A DNA stretch of 64,000 nt from Allolobophora icterica (Eukaryota; Annelida; Clitellata; Crassiclitellata; Lumbricidae), in contig OY744606.1 in NCBI GenBank assembly GCA_963556255.1, forward strand, positions 69,974,670-70,038,669, read 5' to 3'. The notes under the pieces were generated by a model, which was not told the DNA's origin, ran no database searches, and saw only the letters and a program-made list of their open reading frames with translations. A program made the position numbers and the translations under genes. Positions 32,472 to 45,253 of this stretch are shown here, piece after piece. Within the stretch, counting starts at the first letter, position 1. Every line of letters starts with the position of its first letter.

Positions 32472-34233
32472 AAGTGGCGGTTTTACCGAGAGCTGGGGCT
32501 GTAACCCCTAGCTGGAAAGTTAACCCCCTAGTTTTTCTTAGCCCCACTATACACATTAAGCCCCCAGTTTAACATTTAATTAGCCATACGTTGCCTACAA
32601 TGTTTGTTGGTAACAATGCCTCCTAATCTTCTATTGCTTAATTCTCATTAGATCAAATGACTTTGAATAAAAGTCCATTATGGGTGATTTTCATCTGCTG
32701 CATGGCTTTTAGATGTTGCTCTGTATAGCTTTGAGCTTGTAATAATATCACTATCACATAACATATACTCCTGCACTGTTGCTCCGATCACAGTGCTCAG
32801 ATCCAAGCACGCCAATCTATATACGATAGCTGCCTGCGACTATTAAAGGGCCTGGGTGTTCAAGAAGAAACTGAAGAACAGCTGAGATCAGGCCAGCCGC
32901 AAGCACTTCATGACCCTGTTCACTGTGGTGACATCAGCCTGTGGCACTTGCAGTCCTGCTGGCAAACTCTTTCTGAATTATGATGTCATGGAACGTTGGC
33001 TCACAAGTATCAATATATAGGCATTGACAACTTTAAGGGACAGTCCGTTATTGGGAAAGACATGATTTTTTAAGACAGACTGAACTACACGATGCGGAAG
33101 ATATTTTACAATTTCTGATGACTATGCCCTGTTCTTTTCCTGATTTAAAAACATTTGCGAGGCTAACATTAACAATTCTTGTATCTTCAGCCAACTCCGA
33201 AAGAAGCTTTTCAACCCTGAGGAGAGTCAAGATTTATCTCAGGTCAAACATGTCCGAGAAGAGACTGAATAACCTTTCCATGTTTAGTACTGACAGTGAT
33301 GGGCACTAAACTAATTTTTTTGGTTGAACTAAAACTATTTTCCAACTAAAATAAAATAGTTTAACTAAAGTTGGCAACTTATTTTGGAAATTAGTTAACT
33401 AAACCAAAAAAGTAGTTAAACTTTTTCCAACTTTTTCCAAACTTTTTACGACACACATTTTCACAATAACAGAGGTTAAGTGAAGTGTAATAATGCAGAG
33501 CATCAATGACAATTTCACCTTCAAACTATGCAATGTGTACTGTTCTGGCATATAGTTACAGGCAGTACGTAGGTGGTGTGTGAATTTGAAAACACATGCT
33601 GTTAATGCTAAAACCATGCAGTGTTAAAAAGTTTTTTTGGACAGTGTGGAAAAATAGTTGCATATTGCTGATATTTAGTCAAACTTTTTAGGTAGCAACT
33701 AATTTTTTTTAGTTAAACGATGGTTTTAACTGAACTATTTTTTAGTTAAATTTCATCCTTAGCTAAACATTTTTAGTTAAACTAGAAGTTAGCAACTTTT
33801 TAGTTAACTATTGCCCATCACTGAGTATTGAGAAGGAACTTAGTCTATCACTTCTTCAAGACACATTCTGCAGTTGTTGATAAATTTGTTACCATGAAAA
33901 ACAAAATTTATTGCTGAAAACTTAAAATATCTTGGGATAATCTTGCTAGAACTTTTCAAAGAGGTGGAAGACGTTGCATAAACAACAGAAGGATCGAGTC
34001 AATACAAAATGTATTAGACAGATTAATGTTTTTTCATTTTCATAATGACATAATCGTACTTTAGAAATTATTCTGTTTATCAGAATGTCGGCAGACAACA
34101 TTAAGTTTAATTTCAATAGGTCGTTGAAACCGGGGTCAGCGGTATGAACATATACATTTATGGGGGAGGGGAGGGCTAAGGTAATTTTTAGCCCCTCTCC
34201 CCCCCCCGTTCAAAAACTCTAGATCCGCCACTG
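32472..34233 (+). mobile_element. hAT transposon remnant carrying a nested MITE
   Basis: Left end aagtggcggttttacc and right end agatccgccactg are imperfect inverted termini of hAT type. Flanks CTCTATAG and TTCTGTAG agree at 6 of 8 bases. The interior encodes a hAT C-terminal dimerisation segment, SSANSERSFSTLRRVKIYLR then SNMSEKRLNNLSMF (about 33175-33290), interrupted by the MITE at 33294 and resuming as SIEKELSLSLLQDTF. Stops and frame changes upstream show the transposase is dead. Confidence 0.7.
33294..33823. mobile_element. hAT-type MITE (family 1), copy a, inside the hAT transposase
   Basis: 530 bp with perfect inverted ends CAGTGATGGGCA / TGCCCATCACTG (checked over the outer 11-12 bases). 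The interior is rich in TTTAGTTAAACTA words. Flanks AGTACTGA and AGTATTGA agree at 7 of 8. A related copy lies at 61788-62309. No coding capacity. Confidence 0.85.
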
Positions 34234-34309
34234 TTCTGTAGGTTTGCCTGGAAAAGACCGGTCATACAAGAGCTTATATTTCTCGATAAACTGGGTATAA
34301 GTTAAATTT

Positions 34310-36660
34310 GCTTCGTAATCGTAATCGTAATCTCGAGACTTCTACAGCGCCCAAAAAAGCTACGTCGCGGGAACCAGTTTATTCACAGGCGCTTAGTAAA
34401 ATCAAAATCGATAGGCAGGGGGTGTCAAGTCGCTTCCAGGTCAAGATCCAAAGGTGTCAGTCAGGTAGACAGTAAGACGGCTAAGGTGGGTGGTGTTTAG
34501 GGTTTAAACGGCGAGGGAGGTAGGGAGAGGGGAGGATTCGGGATAGGATTTGTGAAAGAGCAGTGCTTTCAGTTTTGAGTGAAAGGCCTGTGGAGAGATA
34601 GCAAGTGGTGAGGTTTTGGTGAGTTCGTAGGATGGATCTGAAAATTCTCGCAGCACTGGTGGGAGTTTCTTCCAGAGGGGTGGGACAGCTATGGCTATGG
34701 AGCGATTGGCAAATTTTAGTGATGGGGTGACGGAAGGGCGGAGAAGTGTTAGGGCAGAAGAGGAGCGGGTTCAGCGGAGTGGTTGGACCGTGAACATCTG
34801 TCGGAGATAGGAGGGCTGGGAGGATTGGAGTGTATTGTAGGTGAGTGATATGACTTTATATTCTATTCGTTTGGGGATTTTAAGCCAGTGGAGAGATTTG
34901 AAGATATGAGTGATGTGGTGGTGCTTGGGGGTTTTAGTAACAGCACGGGCGAGGGCATTTTGAATGGCTTGGAGGCGGTTATTTGGGCGGTGTCTATGTT
35001 AGAAAGAGTGCATTGCAGTAATCTAATTTTGTGTGGACTATAGAAGTAGCTATTGTGGATGCAGTTTTGCAGTCTAGCATCGATCGAATTCTGCGAAGGT
35101 CACGGATGTGCATGAAGCAAGAGCGGGAGAGATGGGTGATATGATCTGAGAAGCTAAGGTGCTGGTCAAAAATCACGCTTAAGTTGCGGACAGGAGAGTT
35201 TGCAGTGAATGTGTTGGTAGATATAGAGTCGAGGTTGAGGGTGATGGATGGAGATGTAGAGTTGAGGTTGAGGGTGATGGATGGATCTGGGATTTTCTTG
35301 AGTTGATCGCGCAGGCCTATGAGGATAAATTCACTTTTAGCTGGATTTAGGCACAAGAGATTTTATGACATCCAGGAGGAGATTTTGGAAACCACATTGA
35401 GAAGATGATCTACGGAATGGGAGAAGCTGTCTGGAGAGAAAGAGATGAATAACTGTGTGTCATCAGCATACAGGTGATGGTCAACTGAGGATGCTTTGAT
35501 GAGTGAGCTTAGTGGAGTAGTGTAAAGGATGAACAGAAGGGGCCCAAGAACAGAACCTTGTGGAACACCACAGGTGAGAGGGCATGATTGGGAGGAGGTT
35601 TCCAATATTTTAACAGAGAACGAGCGGGAAGAGAGATATGACTGGATCCAGAGGAGAGTAGTGTCAGTAAAACCAAGCCAGGTTGACAATCTTTGGAGTT
35701 GGATGATGTGGTCGATGGTATCAAAGGCTGCAAAAATATCAAGAAGACAGAGACAAGAGACCTGTTGATGAGAGATGGCAGAAACAAGTTTATTGCAGAG
35801 GGAAGTGAGTAGGGTTTCAGTAGAGTGGCGTTTGGTAAAACCAGACTGGTGTGGGTTGAGAAGTGATTTGGAAGTCAGGTAATCATTGATTCGAGATAGG
35901 ACTATGCGTTCAGTTAGCTTAGAGATGAATGACAGGTTAGAAACAGGTCGATAGTTGGAAAGGATTTCTTTGTCCGATGATGATTTCTTGAGGAGTGGAG
36001 TGACTAGAGAGTGTTTGAAAAGGAGGGGGAAATTGCCAGTAGATAAGGAGAGGTTGATTATTTTGGTGATGATGGGAACAAGGATAGATGCACAGTTTTT
36101 CAGTAAGGAAGTAGGTATAGGATCGAGTTCCCACTGCTTGTTTGGAAGAGATTGTAATATATGGGAGCTTCAGTCTCTGATGCTAGTTGGAAGGCAGAAA
36201 ATGATGATCGATGAGGGGAGGGTGCAGAATCATGGGTAGAGGAAGGTGGTTCAATGGTGGTTTTGTAAAGAAGTGACTGGAGAGAGAGACGGAGGGTAGA
36301 AATTTTACCCGAGAAGAAAGAGCAGAATGAATCAGCTATTGAAGAAGATGGTAGAGAGTTTGGGAGTGGGCTGAAGGAGTTCCATGAAGTAGGTGGTTTA
36401 TGGTTTTCCAGAGAAGACGAGGATTAGCGGATCGAGAATGAACTAAAGAGGAGTAACACCTTTTTGGCCGTAGCCAGTAGGTTGTGGTATTTGTTTGTAG
36501 CAGCTTTTAGGGCAAAGAACATTTGAGGATCGCGGGTTCGTTTGTAAGTGCGTTCAAGGCGTCGACGGAAAGATTTGAAGGCCTGAAGGTAGGAAGTATA
36601 CCAAGGGTTGTTAGAGTGAGAGCCGGATTTGTTAATCATAGGAGCGTGTTTATTAAGGAG
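34310..36660 (-). mobile_element. L2/CR1-like LINE, linker-RT-3' end, long but broken
   Basis: Minus-strand order: linker region PWYTSYLQAFKSFRRRLERT (near 36590), then DLSKAFDTI-like sequence near 35720. RT follows, with GFTDTTLLWIQSYLSSRSF, CGVPQGSVLGPLLF and YADDTQLFISFSP (35689-35400). After a shift comes LNPAKSEFILIGL and SRSCFMHIRDLRRIRSMLDC..KLDYCNALFL (35356-34994). Further decayed C-terminal sequence leads to the tail near 34320 (tacgattacgattacg on the minus strand). Several frameshifts. It is 5'-truncated at the (GA)n tract. Confidence 0.85.
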
Positions 36661-37164
<504 letters not shown>

Positions 37165-37345
37165 AACATGATGATTGAGTAGCAAACTAGTTGACCTGAC
37201 AAGAGATCGGTTTCTTAATAAATTAGAATCAGATATTTTAATGTCGGCATACGTTCAGAAATCCAGACATTCATGTAGGGCCGGATAAAGGTTCTCAAGT
37301 GCTAGGTGAAATGTTGTTATAAATGACATGTCAAGGGCAGCTGCA
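37165..37345 (+). repeat. Duplicated segment, copy 1 (empty site for the MITE at 41781)
   Basis: catgatgattgagtagcaaactagttgac.. to ..gacatgtcaa is repeated at 41671-42053. Here the target catgtagggccgg is uninterrupted. Confidence 0.75.
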
Positions 37346-39639
37346 AGGGTCCCCAGGGTCCGGATCGGGCCCTTTGGCCGTATGTTGCCCAGCTCTGTTG
37401 CAAGCCTTCAAAAGGAGTATTCAAATGTTTTGTAGTACAAAGGATCTTGACTTGATATTGAATTTCGTGTTTTCCATCGTCGTCGTCATCATCGTTATCC
37501 TCTTCGTAATCATTCTGGTCGCTGCTCTTGTAGGCTCTAGTCGCCTGTTTATTTGAACCTGACCCTTCAGCTGTTTTTCTTAGCATTTCACGCTTCTTTC
37601 TGGCTTATTTCATTTTGCGCTCTGCAACTCTTGCCTCCTTCTTACTACAATTTCGGTCTTCAACCTTATCGCCGGAGGGCAAACATTTTCTTCCATTTGC
37701 GATGCCAGCTGAAATACAGCAAAATAATGATGTTATTATTATTTTCTGTTGCAGCTAGTTCTATAAGAATGAAGAATAAACAAATGAACAAAAGAAATCC
37801 ATTCGTTATCTTGTTTATAATTCGGAAAATGGCATTCTCACAAAAAATAATGACATTCACGGCATTAAAATTTTAAGAAATGCAATTTAAGAACAAAGTA
37901 TATGACAAAATGCCTTCAAATAATTCTCTTTCTGACTGTCTAATACATTTATCGAGACAATTAAAGACTATGCATTTATACTCATGTAAACACGTGAAAC
38001 TATTACTACCACTTAACAATGGTATCGCAGTAAAAATAATTAAAACAATTCAACAGTCTTCATAGTAATAGGCCTACACAATTAAGTGAGAAATAATTGT
38101 TCATATATAGCCTATGATTATGTACAGAATTCTTACTTGCAAGATTGTTTTTAAAATTTAAATCGGATTGTTGCATTCTAGTGTCTCATCAATGGCAGAT
38201 ACAATGCTTTCTTCATGGGGCCTATATCTCGACTTTCAGGGCACTGTGTAGCGAGCAACCAGTAAACATTCACAGACCACAGGGAAATTTTGGTGCATTG
38301 TTCAGTACTACCAAAGGAGCAAAATAATCTACTATGTCAGCGAATTCCCATTACTACGTGAATCACCCTAATGCGGATGTGTCAAAGTACCCAACCCCGT
38401 GGCATATCCCCCTGTAATGCTTTCAAAGATGATTGGCGTGGTATTGTATACCTTCCACCAATCATCTGATGAAACTGTAACTCTATGATTTTATTATCCG
38501 ACGATGATAAATTTTCGACAATGTAAATTAATCATAAGAGGATTTATACAGCGTAAGTTCATATAACTAAATACACGGCATATTACAGCATCTCGAGACT
38601 TTACTGTCATTACAACGTTCCTGAACTCTGTGAAACCTTCTGGCTAACTTGTGGCTCCTATTGACTATGTCGCTGCCGTTCCTCAGACATATTAGCTTCG
38701 TTTGTCATTCGCTTATATTCATTCTCTCCTATATTCTCCCCGTCTGTGTCGGCTCTCTTCTTTTTGCGTCGGTTCCCAATCACTCCACTTTCCAATTGTG
38801 GAAGTCCTCCCTTGTGTTCACATCTACACGCTCGTAACTCCACAATAATAGTCCTGTCTACGTCTCCAAATGCGCACATCTTTCGTTTTTTATATCAACT
38901 TGGTGAACTCTACTACGCATTATATTTTACGCACGTGGTCCGGTGCATGTGTCCTGCCTGACTCTAACCTTACCCGTTTACTCACCTTTTCAAGGTCAAC
39001 ACTAAGTTAGTCTAAGTACACATGTCCTCAGGTCTATGTAACTACGGGTACATCTACACAATATTATTCTACGCGTTTAGCTTCTTTTCATTCTTATCAT
39101 CGTATTAGGTAGTTTCATCGTTCATTGCCTCCATTTCATTAGGCCTACCTACAAGAAAGTAGTCTACTCTAGGAATTAGCGCTCCGCGGTGATGCACAAC
39201 AAAGGCCTTAGCCACGGAACGACGACTCTTTTATCAGCCATGGCAGGGCCTAACGACGAGCGATTTTATAGTATAACGATCTGTAAAGTGGACTTAAGCT
39301 ATTTTGAACTTGTGATCAGTGACGTCACTGGGGTTGGTGTCATCCAGTGCGATAAGTTATGGTATCACACCCATGGACCTCCTCTCTTAGTCCATTACCA
39401 GACCATACAGTATCCATAGTTATGTTTTTGTACTAATGTTACTTGTAAATCGTAAACCCTGTATATATCACGGATGCGATGGTAGGCTAATAGTAGTGAC
39501 ATAAACAACAAGCAGAATTAAACTAACAAATGCATATTTTGATTTTATTTTTTGTTTTAATATTACATAATGTTTGAACCATGGAGGGTATTGAAAGTGC
39601 CTGCAGCTTCTTATACATGTCTCGTGATTTGAAGCGTGG
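37346..39639. other. Unassigned sequence
   Basis: About 2.3 kb with only short open frames and none with a domain I recognise. 37485-37510 is a short cgtcgtcgtcatcatcg run. The 38649-38879 open frames on both strands lack similarity to anything I know and are likely chance. Confidence 0.35.
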
Positions 39640-39815
39640 CGTCACATCATTCTTTAGCATTTTATCTCCTCTTGCCATTGGTTGTAGGCCTACTACTCTC
39701 CTTACATACGCCACAGGTTCACTGCTCTTCTCCTCATAAGTTCAAATTTAATTATCTCTTCGCTTATTTTACCAATCCATCGCAGTCTTCGTTTTCCCTA
39801 TCCTCGTTTCCCGAT
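39640..39815 (+). repeat. Local duplication, copy 1
   Basis: catcattctttagcattttatctcctcttgccattggttgta.. through ctcataagttcaaatttaattatctcttcg is repeated with small changes at 40297-40440. Confidence 0.75.
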
Positions 39816-39984
39816 CCTTCGAATCCTATATATACAATCATGTTGTGCACCTATCATAGGCCTACGTGTGATTCGATTGATATTCGTTCTATACGGATTA
39901 GTTGTTATCTGCAATTGTTAATTTCAAAATAATAAATTTCTGCTGAAACTCTGCATACAAAATTTTTAGAGTTATTTTTGATGT

Positions 39985-40200
39985 TTGAGGTGAGTGATAT
40001 GACTTTATATTCTATTCGTTCGGGTAGTTTAAGCCAGTGGAGAGATTTGAGGACAGACGTGATGTGGTGGTGCTTGAAGGTTTTAGTCACAGCACGAAGC
40101 GTGGACTATGGTGTAGCTATTGTGGATGCAGTTTTGCAGTCTAGCATTGAGCGAATTCTGCGAAGGTCACGGATGTGCACGAAGCAAGTGCGGGAGAGAT
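39985..40200 (-). mobile_element. L2/CR1-like LINE fragment
   Basis: gaggtgagtgatatgactttatattctattcg..gtggagagatttga and ctattgtggatgcagttttgcagtctagcatt match the LINE at 34840-35120. On the minus strand this is the ..IRRIR..LDCKTASTIATS.. region. Confidence 0.75.
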
Positions 40201-40255
40201 GGTGTCATCCGGTGCGAACCGCAGCCCCGCACCCCACTAGTGACGCCACAGCTTG
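40200..40255. mobile_element. Fragment of a hAT-type MITE end
   Basis: ggtgtcatccggtgcgaaccgcagccccgcacccc..gtgacgcca resembles the terminal sequence of the MITE at 41781-41995. It lies between the LINE fragment and the second local duplication. Confidence 0.5.
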
Positions 40256-40296
40256 TGATATCTCGAGCGTTTCTTAACCTATACAGACTTAACGTA

Positions 40297-40450
40297 AACA
40301 TCATTCTTTAGCATTTAGTCTCCTCTTCCCATTGGTTGTACTACTCTCCTCACATACGCCACATACGCCTCAGGTCCACTGCTCTTCTCGTCATAAGTTC
40401 ATGTTTAATTATGTCTTCGTTAATTTGACGTATCCTGTGCAGTCTTTTTT
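40297..40450 (+). repeat. Local duplication, copy 2
   Basis: Second copy of 39640-39815, with a short acatacgcc duplication inside it. Confidence 0.7.
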
Positions 40451-41664
40451 CCCTAGTCTTGTTTCCAAATCTTTCGAATCCTGCATGTTGCGCATCTTGT
40501 GTGATTCGATTTAAAATGCGTTCTACCTGGCACAACGGCTGAGTTTTCGAGCACAGCACGACTTTGTTCCGTAATGTTGTTTGGATATAATATAGAAGCT
40601 GCCTTTGTCATTATTTCTAATCTTCTGTAAGTCTAGTCATGAAATTCTCGCAATTATTCGTGGCCAACTCATTTCTGCTGTGAATTCTTTCGCTTTTGCT
40701 TTTTGTTTTGGGCAGCATATTAAGTCGTATGGCAAAATAGGTTGTTTCATGGTCTCAGGTATTTATTGTCTTGGTTTCTTTGTTACTTTTCTGTTTCTCC
40801 TCATCAAGTTCATTTTCCTAAATGTTTGCTACGTGTGTGTGATTCTAGTTTTTTGTCTGCAATATTATTTTGCTCTTGCCATCTACAATTGTTAAGTTCC
40901 CAAGCTAATCGAATAGATAGAATTGTTTAATAACTTCTCTCAGAGGCTTATCGTTAGCGGCGGCCCTATTTTTCTACAATTGCTTTAGTTTACTCAGCAT
41001 GATCGTTAACTACTATAGGCCAGATTGGTACATATTTATGTGCTTCCAAATACCCAAAGATATTTACTATTTGTAACAGGCCTCAATCCAATAGCCGGAG
41101 AAACCCGATCAATGTTTCTATCGGTGGCCTCGTTTGCTTCATATTGTCTGTATTGTTCTAAACCAGACATGGGCAATTTCTTTGAACAGAGGGCCGCCCT
41201 CAGATTTTAAGGGCGGCTTAGGGGCGCTATGCCAATCACGGGCTAATTTTTGCAGATTCATTTGCCGTAGAAAATTAGACAATATTTATTTTATTCAAAT
41301 TAAATACTGCGGAATAAGCCTTATGGGTAATCTTGAAGTATGAAGTTAATGAAGATAAATTCATGATAAAGACATAAATATCCTAATACCTACGGTTTTT
41401 TAACCAACAGTTAGACAATATGAAACTGTTTTTAGTCTGTATAACGAATCCATTTGCTTGGTGTGCTATATTTAATTATTGATATGAGATCTGACGCAGA
41501 TCCAGAATGTTTGGTTTTATGTTCCGAGTGGCAATTCGAAATTCATTGGATAGTTTGTCTTCTGTTTGTCTGCATCTGTTGTTGCATTGGTTAGTTTATA
41601 CTTTGTATTTGCACTTGCATTCGTTAGATGGCTTCTAAAGTAGCGAACCTACCCACTCTGTGGT
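40451..41664. other. Unassigned sequence
   Basis: No recognisable gene. An open frame at 40605-40895 is rich in hydrophobic residues but sits in T-rich DNA, and no splice or homology evidence supports it. Confidence 0.35.
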
Positions 41665-41670
41665 CTTATT

Positions 41671-42053
41671 ACATGATGATTGAGTAGCAAACCAGTTGAC
41701 TAGAATAGAGACCAGATTCTTAATAAAAAAAAGATGTTTTATTGTCGGCCTACGTACAGAAATCCTGACGTTAATGTAGGCAGTGGCGTCACGCGGGGGG
41801 TGCGGACCGCACCGGGTGACACCCTCAGAGGGGGTGACACCCAACAGAAGAAAATGATGAAATTTTGCAAGATGAATTCCTAAAAAAGGTCATCACTTTT
41901 TTTGGGAGACGAATTCCTAAAAAAGTCATCACATTTTTTTAGGGTGACACCATGACTTACCGCACCGGGTGACACCAGCCCTAGTGACGCCACTGCATGT
42001 AGGGCCGGATAAAAGGTTACTAAGTGCCTGGTAAATATAAAAGACATGTCAAT
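41671..42053 (+). repeat. Duplicated segment, copy 2, carrying a MITE
   Basis: Matches 37165-37345 on both sides of the insertion at 41781-41995. Confidence 0.75.
41781..41995. mobile_element. hAT-type MITE (family 2), 215 bp
   Basis: Ends CAGTGGCGTCAC and GTGACGCCACTG are perfect inverted repeats. Flanks AATGTAGG and CATGTAGG agree at 7 of 8; the empty paralogous site reads CATGTAGG. Internal gggtgacacc words repeat on both strands and there is a direct duplication of a ~30-bp segment (cctaaaaaaggtcatcac). Confidence 0.85.
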
Positions 42054-42060
42054 GGCCGCC

Positions 42061-42592
42061 AGCCGTGTGTAGTGCTCCCCTGTCCTAAACTATTATACGC
42101 CTCTAATAAGAAAGCGAGTTGTTGCTGATCCACGCAAACACAGCCTTTCAGTTCAATTCGGACACCATTTTCAGGTTCAATTCTAACAGATTTAATGCAC
42201 CTGTTATGTTGGACTAAATTTTAGAATATATGCTAAATCTAGTGTTAAACAAGCAGCGGGTAATGGGCTAACCATATAAATATGACATGTACTTGAGAGT
42301 TGCACTTGATCTGGCACACCTCTAGTTGCAGACATCTTGGCTGGAGACGTACGTAGTTTTTCTGAAGGTGAAGTAAAAGTTTCTTCATCAGTATTTGGCT
42401 TCTGTAGTCTGATTTGAAGAATGAATAGAAACAAATGATTCATTCGTAGGCCTACTTAGAGCTACTTCTGCAGACTCTATTCGTCGCTTTGGAGAAGTCT
42501 GAAGTTTATGAGGTTCAGAGGGCTACGAATCTAAGAGCCAAGAGCAGAAAAATTAATTAAAAATTAAATGTTTTTAAATAAGAATTTATGCC
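42061..42592. other. Unassigned sequence
   Basis: No coding or element ends recognised between the duplicated segment and the LINE fragment. Confidence 0.3.
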
Positions 42593-43030
42593 CTAAATAT
42601 TGCTCAGGGAAAGGGTGACTCCCAAAATGTTGATTTCATTTACCCGTACGATCCCCACAATGGGCGGAGAGGTATCGTGAATTTTGGTTAGGGGACGCCT
42701 AATTATGATTTCACACGACTTGCTGTGATTAAGGCGCAAGTTGCAATTTCTAGCCCATTCAGCTATGTGGGCAAGTTCAGAGTCGGTGGTCGTTATGTTT
42801 GAGGCAGGAATCACCAAATAGCAATCGTCTGCGTATTTGAATAGTCGGTTCCCTGCATGAAGCAATTTTTGTCCAGAAATGGTGGCCAAAAAGTGGATTG
42901 GTCAAAGTCCTGACCCCTGTATAATGCTAGCATTGATACATTTGTATAGGGAAATGACACCACAAAACTTAGTACAGTGCACTCGATTAAAAAGCAAGGA
43001 GAGCACCCAATTGTACACAAAATCAACGGA
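42593..43030 (-). mobile_element. Non-LTR retrotransposon RT fragment with YADD
   Basis: On the minus strand LLHAGNRLFKYADDCYLVIP then SELAHIAEWARNCNLRLNHS and GVTLS is the RT catalytic block (42889-42593). Just upstream, in another frame, comes an RT piece with SFVVSFPYTNVSMLA (43026-42811). It is a third LINE lineage, distinct in sequence from the L2- and jockey-like copies nearby. Confidence 0.7.
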
Positions 43031-43300
43031 GCTTGTAGGGCAGTAGGGCCTAGACCCGAGGGGCGCTTTTAGTCATCAACTTACGCAAGGTCTCACAAGT
43101 GGGGTTCGATCATGAATATAAGGTGCTGAAACACCGCTAATTGTATTCATTCACGAGGACTCTCATTCATGACAGTATGAAATTTCTAAGCAAATAGCTT
43201 GAGTGTCAGGAATATAAGGTGCTGAAATTCGGCTAATTGGCTATCTAACAGTTCTTAAAAAATTAGATGTAAGATAAGCTCAGAAGTATATTATACTATA

Positions 43301-44838
43301 GGGGAGACTGGGGATGAAAGTAACACGGGTTGAATGTAACAAGCATCGCAGCGCCATTACTGGAGAGCAGGGAGCCAGCTTATATTGATCCAAATGTAGA
43401 TCAACTAGAAAAATCAAGGTCAACAAAATTTCTGCGCAGGATTCAAAGAAATAAATTTTATATAAAGAAAACAAAATTTGTGTGCATGAAAGTGAGTTTC
43501 TGCCTTTTTTCTCATTTTTCTCATGGCTCACTGTATTCACGTCTTACATTTTTGAGGATTACCGTGATTAGAAGAGTTGTCATTCAAGCAGCGTCTGTGT
43601 GAGCGGTATTACCGTAAGTTAATGCTTCCCAAAGATATAAAATAAAAACTAGAGCCATGTAGTAGCGGGGTTGAATGTACCAAATCAACTGGGGTTAGTT
43701 GTAACATGTTACAACCTGCCCCCTATGTATGCTACAGCAAACCCCAATGTATGTTTAACAGGTAATAGTTTTAGTATGATTGTAGGTTTATGAATGAATA
43801 ATTTTATTTAATATTACATGGAGAGTCTTCTCTTAAAAACGAGGAATTACAAGCGTACAAGTACAAAAAGGTACGACCCCTCTGGAAACAGTGCATGAAG
43901 GGGCAAATAGAGTTACTAATGGAAATGAGTCATGTCGCTCTGTTGCAAAGGAATTGCAAATCTGTCATGTCACGCTGTACCGATTTATAAAAAAGCAGTC
44001 ACAAAATGGCGCCAATGTCAATATTGCACCGAGCGTTGAATATGGAAGAAATAAACGTATCTTTTCAGATGTCGAAGAAGGTAGACAGAGTAGGCCCTAT
44101 ATAAAAATTGCTTCGTCCATTTACTTTGGTCTTTCACCCAGAGAAGTGAGAAAACTAGCATTTCAGTGTGCTGTGACATACAAAAAGCTCTCCAAAAAAC
44201 TGGCGTAAGTGCGAAATGGCTGGTGCCGATTGGTTCTCTGGCTTTCTGAAAAGAAATCTTACAATTTCTGTCCGCATTGGAAACGCAACACATCCTCTAT
44301 TCATCTTTCTTAGAGCTAATTTTTATGACCATTTCATTAGAGATGGACCAGTCTGCTGTGCTGGTGCAACGAGTAAGTCAGGTTAGATGAAGGCGAAATA
44401 GTTTTGTCAGTTTATGATTTTCACCTTGTGAAATATTATTATATAGCCTAAAACGACCTGTGCTATTGCTTTTGAACAATCACTCGTGGCATATCTCTAT
44501 CGATGCTATCGACTATGCTTCAGAAAACGGTATCGTTATGCTATCCTTTCCACCGCATACCTCCCATAAAACTCCAGCCCTGAGACCCCAATATCGTTAC
44601 AACATGCCCCTGCTCATGTTACAAGTTACCCCGACACTGGGGTAAGTTGTAACACCCGACGACGCTCACTATTTTGATAGTCTTGGCTATATTTGTTGTA
44701 CGAAGCATTTAATACTTTTCCATTATATAGCCAACATGTTAGGCCATAGTTTGGGTCAAAAAGATTACGGTTTTTCTTGTTCTAAATTCCTCAAAACTTG
44801 TGAAATCGAAATTTGTTACTTTCATCCCCAGTCTCCCC
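43301..44838 (+). mobile_element. pogo/Tigger-like DNA transposon, defective
   Basis: Inverted ends ggggagactggggatgaaag and its complement (44838 inward) pair over at least 24 bp, with TA on both outer sides (43299-43300, 44839-44840). Internal gggttgaatgtac and ggggtaagttgtaac words are typical of the group. The transposase is reduced: an HTH and downstream segment (SCRSVAKELQICHVTLYRFI, 43891-44208) and a DDE-type segment VLLLLNNHSWHISIDAIDYA..PPHTSHK (44457-44590). The middle, including the first catalytic Asp, is lost. Confidence 0.85.
43891..44592 (+). pseudogene. pogo-type transposase remnant
   Basis: Open piece 43891-44208 carries the psq-like helix-turn-helix and the GLSPREVRKLAFQCAV segment. 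The frame breaks after KKLSKKLA. 44457-44592 keeps the NNHSWH..ENGIVMLSFPPHTSHK block, where the usual second catalytic Asp (DNHxSH) has become Asn. It would not encode an active enzyme. Confidence 0.75.
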
Positions 44839-44840
44839 TA

Positions 44841-45190
44841 CTGAAAATGTTTTACAACTAAACTATTCTAAAAAAAATGGCTAGTAGGCTTTTTGATTGG
44901 TAGGAACTAGTGTACTAATGAAGAAGATAAACATTGATCTTAGCTGACTGTGATTTTGTGATAAACATAGTCATTAAAAGTTATATCTTGTTACAAGTAG
45001 CCATTATTGTAATATTCTTTTCCTATTGCCATTTTTAATACCTTGACAACAGCAGCAATGTGAATATATTTGTGTGTAGTTGAGCTTTATTGTGCCCCTA
45101 TTGACTGGTCACGGGACAAAGGGCTGTTTTACTCTTATAATGACACGTTTTTTTTAATGACTCACCGTGTATTATACAAAAAATTTTGTT
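44841..45190. other. Unassigned, upstream of gene 3
   Basis: AT-rich with no element recognised. Similarity to the gene 1 and 2 upstream block begins near 45185. Confidence 0.35.
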
Positions 45191-45197
45191 AGTTAAG

Positions 45198-45204
45198 TAT
45201 ATAA
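45198..45204 (+). promoter_or_regulatory. TATA box of NHL gene 3
   Basis: TATATAA begins 56 nt before ATG 45254, in the same conserved block as genes 1 and 2. Confidence 0.55.
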
Positions 45205-45253
45205 CTTCGATTAAACTTCTTGTAGACTTTGATACTTACGTTTGTACCTTAAG

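Noticed and set aside
38649..38961. Hydrophobic open frames on both strands at 38.6-39.0 kb
   Set aside because: Short, without homology, splice sites or conserved context; likely chance.
40605..40895. 96-residue hydrophobic open frame as a small membrane protein
   Set aside because: T-rich DNA gives Phe/Leu/Ile-rich frames by chance; no paralogue or promoter evidence.
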